Shown here: positions 1 to 7,397 of the stretch, piece by piece
Layout: each line of letters opens with the position of its first letter
Numbering within the stretch: the stretch's first letter is position 1
Source of the DNA: UBA8296 sp031581145
GTDB taxonomy: Bacteria; Bacteroidota; Rhodothermia; Balneolales; Balneolaceae
Assembly: GCA_031581145.1 (NCBI GenBank)
Contig: JAVLBP010000008.1
Coordinates: 1-64,000 of the forward strand
Direction of reading: 5' to 3'
Length of the DNA stretch: 64,000 bases
Made by a program: the position numbers and the translations under genes
Notes under the pieces: model-generated
The model's input: the letters and a program-made list of their open reading frames with translations, nothing else
Told to the model about the DNA's origin: nothing
Databases searched by the model: none

Positions 1-867
1 ACTCTTGCCGGATGTGAGTCCATTGTCGTGTGCTCTCCACCCCAGCCTAACGGGAAGGTACACCCATGGGTTGAAGCCGTTGCCCATCGATTAGGATTAA
101 GCCAGGTCTTTCCTTTGGGAGGAGCGCAGGCAATTGCCGCCATGACCTTTGGAACAGAGTCTGTCCCAAAAGTAGATAAGATTTTTGGCCCTGGGAATCG
201 CTTTGTCACGGAGGCGAAAGGGCAAGCCCAGCGTCATGGTGTTGCGATTGATATGCCTGCAGGGGCAAGTGAGTTGATGATCCTGGCAGACGGCGAAGCT
301 GATACGGCCTTTGTGGCTGCCGATGCACTGAGCCAAGCCGAGCATGGTCCCGATTCTCAAATCGTCATGGTGACGGATGGCGCCGGCAAAGCCACTGAGA
401 TACGAGAAGAGGTGCAGCGTCAGGTGACTACCCTACCACGCCAAGACATCGCTCTCAAGGCGCTAGAGCACAGTAATATTGTGGTTTTGAATCCTTCGGA
501 CATCGCTCCGTTTACGAATACATACGCCCCGGAGCATCTCATTATCAACATGGGAGGTGCTGACGATATCGCAGCTAAAATCCAGCATGCTGGGAGTATC
601 TTTTTGGGTCCCTGGAGCCCTGAGAGTGCAGGTGATTATGCCTCAGGAACCAATCATACCTTGCCCACACATGGTCACGCAAGAGCCTACAGTGGTGTCA
701 CACTGTCTAGTTTCCAAAAAACTGTGACGATTCAACACTTAACCCAGCAAGGGGTTCAGTCCATAGGACCCGCTGTGGTCAATATGGCACGTGCAGAGGG
801 ATTGGATGCCCATGCCCGTGCTATGGAGCACCGACTCAATGCTTTGGAGGATTCGAACGATGGATAA
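1..867 (+). CDS. hisD: Histidinol dehydrogenase (5' part outside the window)
   Basis: Oxidises L-histidinol to L-histidine in two NAD+-dependent steps, the last steps of histidine synthesis in the cytosol. The frame is open from base 1, so about the first third of a usual ~430-residue protein lies outside; 288 codons remain. Visible family blocks, in E. coli numbering: SQAEHG (zinc ligands Gln259/His262), APEHL (catalytic Glu326-His327), GDYASG (Asp360) and EGLDAH (His419). GGAQAIAAMTFGT and the IFGPGN block are also present. The usual PAGPSE motif reads PAGASE. It is the first visible gene of a his operon; hisC begins inside its 3' end with an 8-nt overlap. hisG is not visible and may lie upstream. 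Confidence 0.97.
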   Translation, partial: TLAGCESIVVCSPPQPNGKVHPWVEAVAHRLGLSQVFPLGGAQAIAAMTFGTESVPKVDKIFGPGNRFVTEAKGQAQRHGVAIDMPAGASELMILADGEADTAFVAADALSQAEHGPDSQIVMVTDGAGKATEIREEVQRQVTTLPRQDIALKALEHSNIVVLNPSDIAPFTNTYAPEHLIINMGGADDIAAKIQHAGSIFLGPWSPESAGDYASGTNHTLPTHGHARAYSGVTLSSFQKTVTIQHLTQQGVQSIGPAVVNMARAEGLDAHARAMEHRLNALEDSNDG

Positions 868-1954
868 TCCCCTGTTTGTGAAAGGTGATAAGGGTGTACG
901 CTTCCCTATCCGGCAGCACTTACTCTCGTTGAAACCATATCGTAATGCTCGCCAGGAGTTTGAAGGGCAAGCCTCAGTATGGTTGGATGCGAATGAAAAT
1001 GCGTGGGGCGGCGCTCACCAAGGGGCTTACAGTCGCTATCCAGATCCTTTTTCATCTGCCTTACGTCAGCACATTGCCTCGTTAAAAGGGGTGTCACATC
1101 AGGCTGTGTTTGTGGGACATGGCTCCGATGAAGTGATCGATCTACTCATTCGACTAACCTGTGAGCCAGGCTCAAGCAAGATTCTATTGAGCTCACCCAC
1201 TTATGGCATGATGGCTGTGAGTGCGGCCATTCATGGAGTGGAGTGTGTGGATATCCCCTTGTCAACACCCGACTACCAACTTCGTGTCGAAGATCTGGTC
1301 GAGGCCATGCGGCATGACCCATCGATTCGTGTCTTGTATGTCTGCTCACCGAACAATCCAACCGGATCCCAATGGTCCCTGCAAGATTGTCGCACGCTTG
1401 CTGAGGTAGCGGCAGCGCAAGGGGTTATGATGTTATTGGATGAAGCCTACATCGATTATGCCCCCGGACCTTCAATGGCTCGAGAGTTATTCTGGGAAGA
1501 GTTTCCAAACCTGGTGGTGATGCAAACGTTGAGTAAGGCGTGGGGACAAGCTGCGTTACGGGTAGGTTGGGCAATTGGGCATCCAGATTTTCTGACGTGG
1601 ATGGATAAGATCAAGCCCCCCTATTCTATTGCAGAACCCGTACAAACCTTGGCGTTGGAGGCGCTACAGGATCCATCGATGTTACAAAAAACCGTCGCTG
1701 TGACCCTTGCAGAAAAACGTCGCCTGAGGGCGGAGCTCCCCCATATCCAAGGGGTACAGCACGTGTTTGAGTCTGACGCTAATTTCTTGTTGTTTCAACA
1801 CGAGGTTGCAGGCAAGCTTTATGACTGGCTAGTCCAGCATGGTGTTGTGGTGCGAGACCGTCGTGGTGAAGTACCCGATGCATTACGAGTCACCGTTGGC
1901 ACACCCGATGAAAACACCACCTTTTTGGATGCATGTAAACGCTTTAACACGTAA
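860..1954 (+). CDS. hisC: Histidinol-phosphate aminotransferase
   Basis: PLP-dependent transfer of an amino group from glutamate to imidazole-acetol phosphate. The frame is open upstream to 791, but ATG 860 is chosen: it has GGAGG nine bases upstream, inside the end of hisD, and gives a normal 364-residue protein. Fold-type I landmarks are visible: the SPNNPTGSQW segment, LLDEAYIDY (Asp that contacts the PLP ring nitrogen), TLSKAWG with the Schiff-base lysine, and LRVGWAIG with the phosphate-binding arginine. An 8-nt overlap with hisD implies translational coupling. The last codons run into the 27-nt tandem repeat that fills the gap to hisB. Confidence 0.96.
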   Translation: MDNPLFVKGDKGVRFPIRQHLLSLKPYRNARQEFEGQASVWLDANENAWGGAHQGAYSRYPDPFSSALRQHIASLKGVSHQAVFVGHGSDEVIDLLIRLTCEPGSSKILLSSPTYGMMAVSAAIHGVECVDIPLSTPDYQLRVEDLVEAMRHDPSIRVLYVCSPNNPTGSQWSLQDCRTLAEVAAAQGVMMLLDEAYIDYAPGPSMARELFWEEFPNLVVMQTLSKAWGQAALRVGWAIGHPDFLTWMDKIKPPYSIAEPVQTLALEALQDPSMLQKTVAVTLAEKRRLRAELPHIQGVQHVFESDANFLLFQHEVAGKLYDWLVQHGVVVRDRRGEVPDALRVTVGTPDENTTFLDACKRFNT

Positions 1955-2028
1955 TTTTCTGTGCACATGAGGTGCACGTAATATTTTGTGCACACGATGT
2001 GCACGTAATTTTCTGCGCGCATGACCAT
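1948..2028. repeat. 27-nt tandem repeat, three copies, with four GTGCAC sites
   Basis: Three consecutive 27-nt units (1948-1974, 1975-2001, 2002-2028), each starting CACGTAAT. They bridge the hisC stop codon and the hisC-hisB gap. Units 1 and 2 each carry two GTGCAC palindromes (1961, 1972, 1988, 1999); unit 3 has degenerated to GCGCGC. The unit starts within the last hisC codons, so the duplication appears to have copied the hisC 3' end. It could also act as an operator array, which is inference. Confidence 0.85.
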
Positions 2029-2068
2029 CATAACGCACACGAACTAACTCATTAACCTCTCCTACTCC

Positions 2069-3169
2069 ATGGCCAAACCTATCCTTTTTTTAGATCGAGA
2101 TGGCACCATTATCTCTGAAGTGCCTGATGGCAAAATTAATGCGCTCGATAAATTTATCATTCTCCCAGGAGCCATCTCTGCACTTCGCAGGATTGTACAG
2201 GAAGGGGATTTTGACCTCGTCATGGTAAGCAATCAAGATGGATTGGGAACAGAGGAATTCCCAAATGATACGTTCTACCCCTATCACGACAAGCTGATGC
2301 AAATTTTGGAGGGTGAAGGCATTACATTTCGTGAGGTATTGATCGACACCACGTATGAACGTGAAGGAAAATCGACCCGAAAGCCTGGCACAGGGCTTGT
2401 TACCCATTATATGGATGGCTTGGCTGACATGTCTCGTTCGTTTATGGTTGGCGACCGCGTCAGCGATCTTGAGCTTGCCGAAAACATGGGGTGTCGAGGG
2501 ATTTTCATCGCACCTAAATCCAAGTCACACCCTAAAGCAGCCCTCACAACCGAAAATTGGCATGAGCTCGCTGATTTTGTGCTTGGACAGCCTCGCAAAG
2601 TTGCGATAGAGCGTGAAACCAAAGAGACAAAGATCTCAGGAACGTTGGCTCTGGATGGGACTGGAAAGCATGATATCTCCACAGGGCTCGGTTTTTTGGA
2701 TCATATGCTGGAGCAATGGTGTGTTCATGGTGGATTCGATATTGAGCTGGCTGTGGATGGAGATCTTCACGTGGATGAACATCATACGATTGAGGATACC
2801 GGCTTAGCGCTTGGCAAAGCGTTCAGTGATGCCCTTGGGGAGAAAAAAGGGATCGGGCGCTATGGATTCGTGGCACCCATGGATGAGTCTGAAGCCTCTG
2901 TGTCTCTTGATTTTAGCGGTCGCCCCCACCTTGAATGGAACGTCTCCTTTGACCGAGACATGGTAGGCGATGTCCCAACAGAGATGTTTGCCCATTTCTT
3001 TCGCTCCTTTGCCGATCAGGCTCGGTGTACCTTGCATATCACAGCAAAGGGTGAAAACAATCACCACATCGCCGAATCGGTGTTTAAGGCAGTAGCCAAC
3101 GCTCTTCAACAAGCGGTGGCCAACTCGGGCCAAGCAGGCGTTACCCCTTCATCCAAAGGAACCTTGTGA
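2069..3169 (+). CDS. hisB: Bifunctional histidinol-phosphatase / imidazoleglycerol-phosphate dehydratase
   Basis: Two non-consecutive histidine steps on one 366-residue chain. Residues ~1-170 are a HAD phosphatase (LDRDGTII with the nucleophilic aspartate; KSTRKPGTG; GDRVSDLELA). Residues ~175-366 are the dehydratase (GTGKHDISTGLGFLDHM; DEHHTIEDTGLALG; ENNHHIAES, the histidine and glutamate metal ligands). The segment that holds the Cys/His zinc loop in E. coli HisB reads LIDTTYEREGKSTRKP, without cysteines, as I recall for Bacteroidota-type proteins. GTGA at its end overlaps the hisH start by 4 nt. Confidence 0.96.
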   Translation: MAKPILFLDRDGTIISEVPDGKINALDKFIILPGAISALRRIVQEGDFDLVMVSNQDGLGTEEFPNDTFYPYHDKLMQILEGEGITFREVLIDTTYEREGKSTRKPGTGLVTHYMDGLADMSRSFMVGDRVSDLELAENMGCRGIFIAPKSKSHPKAALTTENWHELADFVLGQPRKVAIERETKETKISGTLALDGTGKHDISTGLGFLDHMLEQWCVHGGFDIELAVDGDLHVDEHHTIEDTGLALGKAFSDALGEKKGIGRYGFVAPMDESEASVSLDFSGRPHLEWNVSFDRDMVGDVPTEMFAHFFRSFADQARCTLHITAKGENNHHIAESVFKAVANALQQAVANSGQAGVTPSSKGTL

Positions 3170-3804
3170 TTGCAATAGTTGACTATGATGCAGGCAACAC
3201 CCGGTCTGTCGTTAATGCGCTCAAACGTCTCGGTGTAGAGGCGACGTTGACCTCGGATGCTGAAGTGTTGTTATCGGCAGATCGAGTACTATTTCCTGGC
3301 GTTGGTCATGCACGCTCTGCCATGGAGGCGCTGCAAGCTCAGGGACTTGAAGCCCCTCTTCGCGACATCAAAGCCCCCTTTCTGGGAATCTGTTTGGGAA
3401 TGCAACTCATGTGTGCCTACACCGAGGAAGGCCATACCACAGGGCTGGGCATTGTGCCGACCAAAGTGGTTCGTTTTGAGGAGGATGCCTCACGGCCTGT
3501 CCCCCACATGGGTTGGAACCATGTTGAATCCATTCATCCACGAACTCCCCAGTCTGAAAATCCTCAGTCTAAAAATCCCGTATTCAATAGTCCCCTGTTT
3601 CATGGAATCTCTACTGAGGATAATGTCTACTTTGTCCACTCCTATTATGCAAAAGTGGATGAAGCTGCAGAGGTTGTAAGTCACTATGGTGTGGAGTTTG
3701 CCGCGGCCATTCGGCATGAAAATTACTTTGGTGTCCAATTTCACCCTGAAAAGTCAGGCGAGGTTGGACTCAAAATTCTTCAAAACTTTTTGGATCTACG
3801 CTGA
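3166..3804 (+). CDS. hisH: Imidazole glycerol phosphate synthase, glutaminase subunit
   Basis: Class I glutamine amidotransferase that supplies ammonia to HisF. Catalytic triad is visible: Cys in GICLGMQLM and His/Glu in FHPEKSG. The GTG start at 3166 overlaps the hisB stop by 4 nt. Length 212 is slightly above usual (~200), and the excess is explained by an in-frame triplication at residues 128-142 (pentapeptides PQSEN, PQSKN, PVFNS). The insert sits just before the loop leading to PLFHGI, a region likely to be surface-exposed. The stop overlaps the hisA ATG by one base. Confidence 0.96.
   Translation: MIAIVDYDAGNTRSVVNALKRLGVEATLTSDAEVLLSADRVLFPGVGHARSAMEALQAQGLEAPLRDIKAPFLGICLGMQLMCAYTEEGHTTGLGIVPTKVVRFEEDASRPVPHMGWNHVESIHPRTPQSENPQSKNPVFNSPLFHGISTEDNVYFVHSYYAKVDEAAEVVSHYGVEFAAAIRHENYFGVQFHPEKSGEVGLKILQNFLDLR
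3547..3591 (+). repeat. 15-nt in-frame tandem repeat inside hisH
   Basis: Three 15-nt units (3547-3561, 3562-3576, 3577-3591). The first two are near-identical and encode PQSEN and PQSKN; the third has diverged to PVFNS. The period keeps the reading frame. Confidence 0.8.
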
Positions 3805-4547
3805 TGATTTGCATTCCAGCCATCGATCTACTCGAGGGTAAAGCTGTCCGGTTAACTCAAGGAGAGTACAATTCAGCAAAGGTGTACGCAGAGGACCCTG
3901 TAGTGTTGGCCAAAACCTTTGAGGATGCTGGCTGTACCCATCTACACCTAGTAGACTTGGATGGCGCTCGTATGGGTGCTGTTCAACAGTTGGATATGTT
4001 GAAAGAGATTGCCCGACAGACCTCGCTGAGCATTGATTTTAGTGGCGGTCTCAGCGAACTCGAGCACATCGAGGACACCATCGAGGCTGGAGCCACGTGG
4101 GTTGGAATTGGCTCCAAAGCAGTGACGGCTCCTTCTTGGGTTAAACAAGTAATTGAAACCATTGGAGCCGATCGAGTCCTATTAAGTGCCGATGCACGCG
4201 ATGGCCATGTCGCGACAAAAGGGTGGACACAAACCTCACCTGTGAGCCTCATCGACCATATTCAAGCGTATTTGGATGCTGGGATAACTCGAATGGTCGT
4301 GACTGATATTGGCCGAGATGGGATGTTGCAGGGGCCATCTATTGAATTGTACAAAAGCCTTCTGGCTCAATTTGGGGGTGATGGACTTGACCTTATTGCA
4401 AGCGGAGGAATCTCTGGTATGAATGACTTAGAGTCATGTCAAGCGATTGGATGCACAGGAGTGGTGATCGGCAAAGCCTATTACGAAGGGCATCTTTCAC
4501 TCGAGGAAATTGTCAGTTTCGAGGCACTAGACACCGACAAAAGCTGA
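3804..4547 (+). CDS. hisA: ProFAR isomerase
   Basis: 1-(5-phosphoribosyl)-5-[(5-phosphoribosylamino)methylideneamino]imidazole-4-carboxamide isomerase, an Amadori rearrangement. It is a TIM barrel of 247 residues, a normal length. Catalytic aspartates are seen in PAIDLLEGK near the start and in LLSADARDG in the middle. Phosphate-binding segments include DFSGGLS and ASGGIS near the C-terminus. Start codon overlaps the hisH stop (TGATG), and hisF follows after 4 nt. Paralogous to the next gene, hisF, as in all histidine operons. Confidence 0.96.
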   Translation: MICIPAIDLLEGKAVRLTQGEYNSAKVYAEDPVVLAKTFEDAGCTHLHLVDLDGARMGAVQQLDMLKEIARQTSLSIDFSGGLSELEHIEDTIEAGATWVGIGSKAVTAPSWVKQVIETIGADRVLLSADARDGHVATKGWTQTSPVSLIDHIQAYLDAGITRMVVTDIGRDGMLQGPSIELYKSLLAQFGGDGLDLIASGGISGMNDLESCQAIGCTGVVIGKAYYEGHLSLEEIVSFEALDTDKS

Positions 4548-4551
4548 CAGT

Positions 4552-5313
4552 ATGCTAAAAAAACGGATTATCCCCTGCCTTGATATTAAAGATGGACGCA
4601 CCGTCAAAGGAATTCGCTTTGTCGATATTCAAGATGCAGGCGATCCTGTGCAACAAGCTGAAGCCTATAGTCTGGCTGGAGCGGATGAGCTCGTCTTTTT
4701 GGATATAAGCGCCACGGTGGAGAAGCGAAAGACCTTGGCAGAGTTGGTCGAACGAATCGCCGAGACGATTCAGATTCCTTTTACCGTGGGTGGTGGCATA
4801 CAAAGTGTGGAGGATGCCAAACGTCTACTAGACGCTGGAGCAGACAAAATCAGTGTGAATTCTGCAGCTGTACGACGGCCAGAGCTGATTTCTGAGCTGG
4901 CCGATAAGTTAGGCGGTCAGTGTGTAGTCGTCGCCATGGATGTCAAGCATAATCCCGAAGAGGCTTTTGCTTGGAATATTGTAGTGGATGGGGGGCGAAC
5001 ATGGACCGAAATAGATGCCTTTGAGTGGGCTAGGCAGGCAGAGCGCCGCGGGGCTGGGGAGCTGTTATGCACATCTATGGATCATGATGGCACCAAATCG
5101 GGATATGATATCGGTTTTTTGCAATCTCTACGCCAAAAAGTCTCTATTCCAATTATTGCTTCAGGCGGGGCGGGGACCCCAGAGCATTTTGCAGAGGTTT
5201 TTGATGAGGGACGAGCCGACGCAGCATTGGCCGCAAGCCTTTTTCATTTTGGTGAGCTCGAAATCCCTACCTTAAAACAGTTCCTCAAAACCAAAGGATT
5301 TCCAATTCGATGA
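4552..5313 (+). CDS. hisF: Imidazole glycerol phosphate synthase, cyclase subunit
   Basis: Joins ammonia from HisH to PRFAR, giving imidazole glycerol phosphate and AICAR. It is a TIM barrel of 253 residues with the standard start MLKKRIIPCLDIKDGR, which carries the catalytic Asp11 equivalent. VVVAMDVK holds the second catalytic aspartate. Phosphate-binding loops are FTVGGGI and IASGGAGTPEHF. The stop codon overlaps the hisI ATG by 4 nt. The partner glutaminase hisH is two genes upstream. Confidence 0.97.
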   Translation: MLKKRIIPCLDIKDGRTVKGIRFVDIQDAGDPVQQAEAYSLAGADELVFLDISATVEKRKTLAELVERIAETIQIPFTVGGGIQSVEDAKRLLDAGADKISVNSAAVRRPELISELADKLGGQCVVVAMDVKHNPEEAFAWNIVVDGGRTWTEIDAFEWARQAERRGAGELLCTSMDHDGTKSGYDIGFLQSLRQKVSIPIIASGGAGTPEHFAEVFDEGRADAALAASLFHFGELEIPTLKQFLKTKGFPIR

Positions 5314-5618
5314 CACTTGACTTCGACAAAATGGATGGGCTCCTTCCTGTTGTGATACAAGATGATGAGACCCAAAAAGTACTTATGGTGGGGTTTATGA
5401 ATCAGGAGGCATACGAAAAAACAATGCTCGAGGGGATTGTCACATTCTATTCACGTTCCAAGCAACGTTTATGGACCAAAGGTGAGACCTCTGGGAATCA
5501 ACTATCCGTGGTGAGTGTGGCACCCGATTGTGATGCGGATTCGTTACTTGTGAGAGTGGTAGCTTCTGGGCCCGTGTGCCACACCGGGAGCGAGAGTTGC
5601 TTCGATGTGCATGGCTAG
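5310..5618 (+). CDS. hisI: Phosphoribosyl-AMP cyclohydrolase (single domain)
   Basis: Opens the adenine ring of phosphoribosyl-AMP, an early histidine step. At 102 residues it contains only the cyclohydrolase domain: MVGFMNQEAY, FYSRSKQRLWTKGETSGN, and the zinc/magnesium cluster with CDADSLLV and CHTGSESCF. The phosphoribosyl-ATP pyrophosphatase domain (HisE), fused downstream in many Bacteroidota, is absent: the frame stops right after the last zinc cysteine region. HisE must be encoded elsewhere. The stop lies three bases before an 18-bp copy of a tRNA-Ser 3' end. Confidence 0.95.
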   Translation: MTLDFDKMDGLLPVVIQDDETQKVLMVGFMNQEAYEKTMLEGIVTFYSRSKQRLWTKGETSGNQLSVVSVAPDCDADSLLVRVVASGPVCHTGSESCFDVHG

Positions 5619-5620
5619 GT

Positions 5621-5638
5621 TGGCGGAGGGAGAGGGAT
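5621..5638 (-). repeat. 18-bp copy of the tRNA-Ser 3' end (candidate distal attachment site)
   Basis: TGGCGGAGGGAGAGGGAT here is identical to 6332-6349, the CCA end, discriminator, 3' acceptor strand and T-stem of the downstream tRNA-Ser (minus strand). Both copies have the same orientation and bracket a 0.7-kb segment holding one gene. This is the geometry left by tyrosine-recombinase integration at a tRNA 3' end. No integrase is present, so the mobile-element reading is inference. Confidence 0.6.
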
Positions 5639-5645
5639 GAAGCCT

Positions 5646-6251
5646 CTATTGATCGCAGCCATTATGTTTCCGCCACATCTCCGCATTGTGTCCTTCGGGA
5701 ACTGTGTCGCAAGGATTTGAGGAAGTCGAGTACCCTCTCACTTCCTGATAACGTTGAATCTGTTCATCGGTCAAGATCTCCATCATGGACAGATGTGCGC
5801 TTAAATGCACGCCACGTAACTGTGCTTGGATAGAGGATAGTATTTCTAATTGCGACTTTAGGTTCTCCTCAGAGATCTCCTTCTCTTGGAACATTCGATC
5901 AAGCGTTTTTTCTGCCTCTATTAATGCAGTTCCATGGCTAATAGCCTCTTGCTGCATCGACTCAAAAAGGTTTTGAATACGCTCCTCTTGTTCATTAGAC
6001 AAGTTGAATTGACCTTCTTTGTGAGCGTCAAGTACATGTCTCGGCCCAGGGTAACCATTTAATTCCGCCGATTTTGCAAGCCCACCTAGAGCCATACCAG
6101 AGCCAGCTTGTAACAACTCTATATCCTTTGTTGAAAGATATTTGACTGGGTTTGATTCCTCTCCAACATAAGGAGATGTGATCGACGTTTGAGCATACGT
6201 CATCGAAGTCACAACGAGGACAAGAAGAGTCGTCAGAATAGATTTCAGCAT
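5646..6251 (-). CDS. Secreted LTxxQ-motif (Spy/CpxP-like) periplasmic protein
   Basis: 201 residues with a clear signal peptide (MLKSILTTLLVLVVTSMTYA, cleaved before QTS). The mature part is mostly helical and charged. Two LTxxQ-like motifs are visible, LSNEQ and LTDEQ, flanking a heptad-like helical region, as in the Spy/CpxP group of periplasmic chaperones and metal-stress proteins. A conserved-looking GYPGPRHVLD segment precedes the first motif, and the C-terminus ends in MWRKHNGC. It lies alone, on the minus strand, between the two tRNA-Ser 3'-end copies, convergent with hisI. A role in envelope or metal stress is inference from the motif. Confidence 0.75.
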   Translation of the reverse strand: MLKSILTTLLVLVVTSMTYAQTSITSPYVGEESNPVKYLSTKDIELLQAGSGMALGGLAKSAELNGYPGPRHVLDAHKEGQFNLSNEQEERIQNLFESMQQEAISHGTALIEAEKTLDRMFQEKEISEENLKSQLEILSSIQAQLRGVHLSAHLSMMEILTDEQIQRYQEVRGYSTSSNPCDTVPEGHNAEMWRKHNGCDQ

Positions 6252-6331
6252 CTGGAATCGAGGTTTATGAGCGATAAATTAAGAGGTGTAGGATCTAGGG
6301 GCTGGATGATTTCTATGTCCATCGCTGAGAG

Positions 6332-6419
6332 TGGCGGAGGGAGAGGGATTCGAACCCCCGGAGACTTGCGCCTCAACGGTTTTCAAGACCGCCGCATTCG
6401 ACCACTCTGCCATCCCTCC
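6332..6419 (-). tRNA. tRNA-Ser (anticodon TGA)
   Basis: 88 nt on the minus strand. The acceptor stem GGAGGGA pairs with TCCCTCC, followed by discriminator G and an encoded CCA. The anticodon loop is CTTGAAA, so the anticodon is TGA (serine, UCA-type codons). T-arm GGGGG-TTCGAAT-CCCTC, and a long variable arm as expected for tRNA-Ser. It sits directly downstream of atpG in the same orientation. Confidence 0.97.
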
Positions 6420-6473
6420 AAGTCCATACTGGATCGCTGTCGTCAAGCGAATGACAAAGATACGAGATTTTTT

Positions 6474-7382
6474 TTAGACATTATCAAGTGCTGCCGCACC
6501 AGAAACAATCTCTGAAATCTCTGTTGTAATCGCGCTTTGACGCGCTTGATTATACTTTAGCTTGAGCGTACGCTTAAGCTCTTTTGCATTCTCAGTGGCA
6601 TTGTCCATCGCCGCCATCCGAGCTCCTTGCTCACTAGCATTCGATTCAAGAACAGCCCGCCAAAGCTGGATATTTAAATACTTTGGCAAAAGCCGATCAA
6701 AAAGTACTTCTGCACTCGGCTCGATGATAAACTCACGTGTAGCTTGCTCCTCTTCGTCCTCCCCTTCAAAGGCATCGGGTTGAATAGGCAAGACTGCATC
6801 CACCACTCGGTTCTGGGTGATAACAGACTTAAACTCATTATAGGCTACATGGACGGCGTCAACCTCACCAGACACAAACCGAGCTGCTTGTTCTTTCATA
6901 ATGGCAGCTGATTCAGCAAAATCGAGTCGATCAAAGAATCCAGGCACTTCTTGCACCACATGATACCCCCGTTTAGGGAAATATTGACACGCTTTGCGGC
7001 CGATACATATGAGCTCTAGATTGCCAGAGGCGTGCAAGTCACTAAATCGCTCTTGGATTTGTTTTTCCACCACCTTAAAAAGGTTGGTGTTGAATCCACC
7101 ACAAAGGCCACGATCAGATCCCACAACGATGAGTACCGCTTTGTTGACTCCCTCAGGCTGTCGGAAAAGCGGCACGGTAAGCTCCTCATCAAACTCATCT
7201 CTTAATGCCTCAGCAACCCTCGCAAGAACTTGCTTCAACATGCGAGAGTATGGGCGATTCTCCAGCATGCGGTTCTGCGCTTTACGCAACTTTGCCGCAG
7301 CGACCATCTTCATCGCCTTGGTAATCTGTTGCGTATTATCGATAGAAGATATCCGCGTCCGTATGTCTCTTAAATTAGGCAT
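6474..7382 (-). CDS. atpG: ATP synthase F1 gamma subunit
   Basis: Central rotor stalk of F1. 302 residues starting MPNLRDIRTRISSI, with the N-terminal helix QQITKAMKMVAAAKLRKAQ, a family hallmark. VGSDRGLCGGFN is also typical. The C-terminal helix MAAMDNATENAKELKRTLKLKYNQARQ, given here only as its position near residues 256-282, is the second coiled-coil strand. There is an acidic insertion (FEGEDEEE) around residue 200. Last gene of the ATP synthase operon, followed by tRNA-Ser. atpD (beta) and atpC (epsilon) are not in the window, as in Bacteroidota where they lie apart. Confidence 0.97.
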   Translation of the reverse strand: MPNLRDIRTRISSIDNTQQITKAMKMVAAAKLRKAQNRMLENRPYSRMLKQVLARVAEALRDEFDEELTVPLFRQPEGVNKAVLIVVGSDRGLCGGFNTNLFKVVEKQIQERFSDLHASGNLELICIGRKACQYFPKRGYHVVQEVPGFFDRLDFAESAAIMKEQAARFVSGEVDAVHVAYNEFKSVITQNRVVDAVLPIQPDAFEGEDEEEQATREFIIEPSAEVLFDRLLPKYLNIQLWRAVLESNASEQGARMAAMDNATENAKELKRTLKLKYNQARQSAITTEISEIVSGAAALDNV

Positions 7383-7397
7383 ATGCTGAGTTCAGGA

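Noticed and set aside
1948..2028. Possible CRISPR-like array after hisC
   Set aside because: The three 27-nt units are directly adjacent with no unique spacers and no cas genes are in the window; it is a plain tandem repeat.
5576..5833. Forward frame running from the end of hisI into the tRNA-repeat region, which might have been a missing HisE domain
   Set aside because: The translation shows none of the HisE motifs and overlaps the LTxxQ gene on the other strand.
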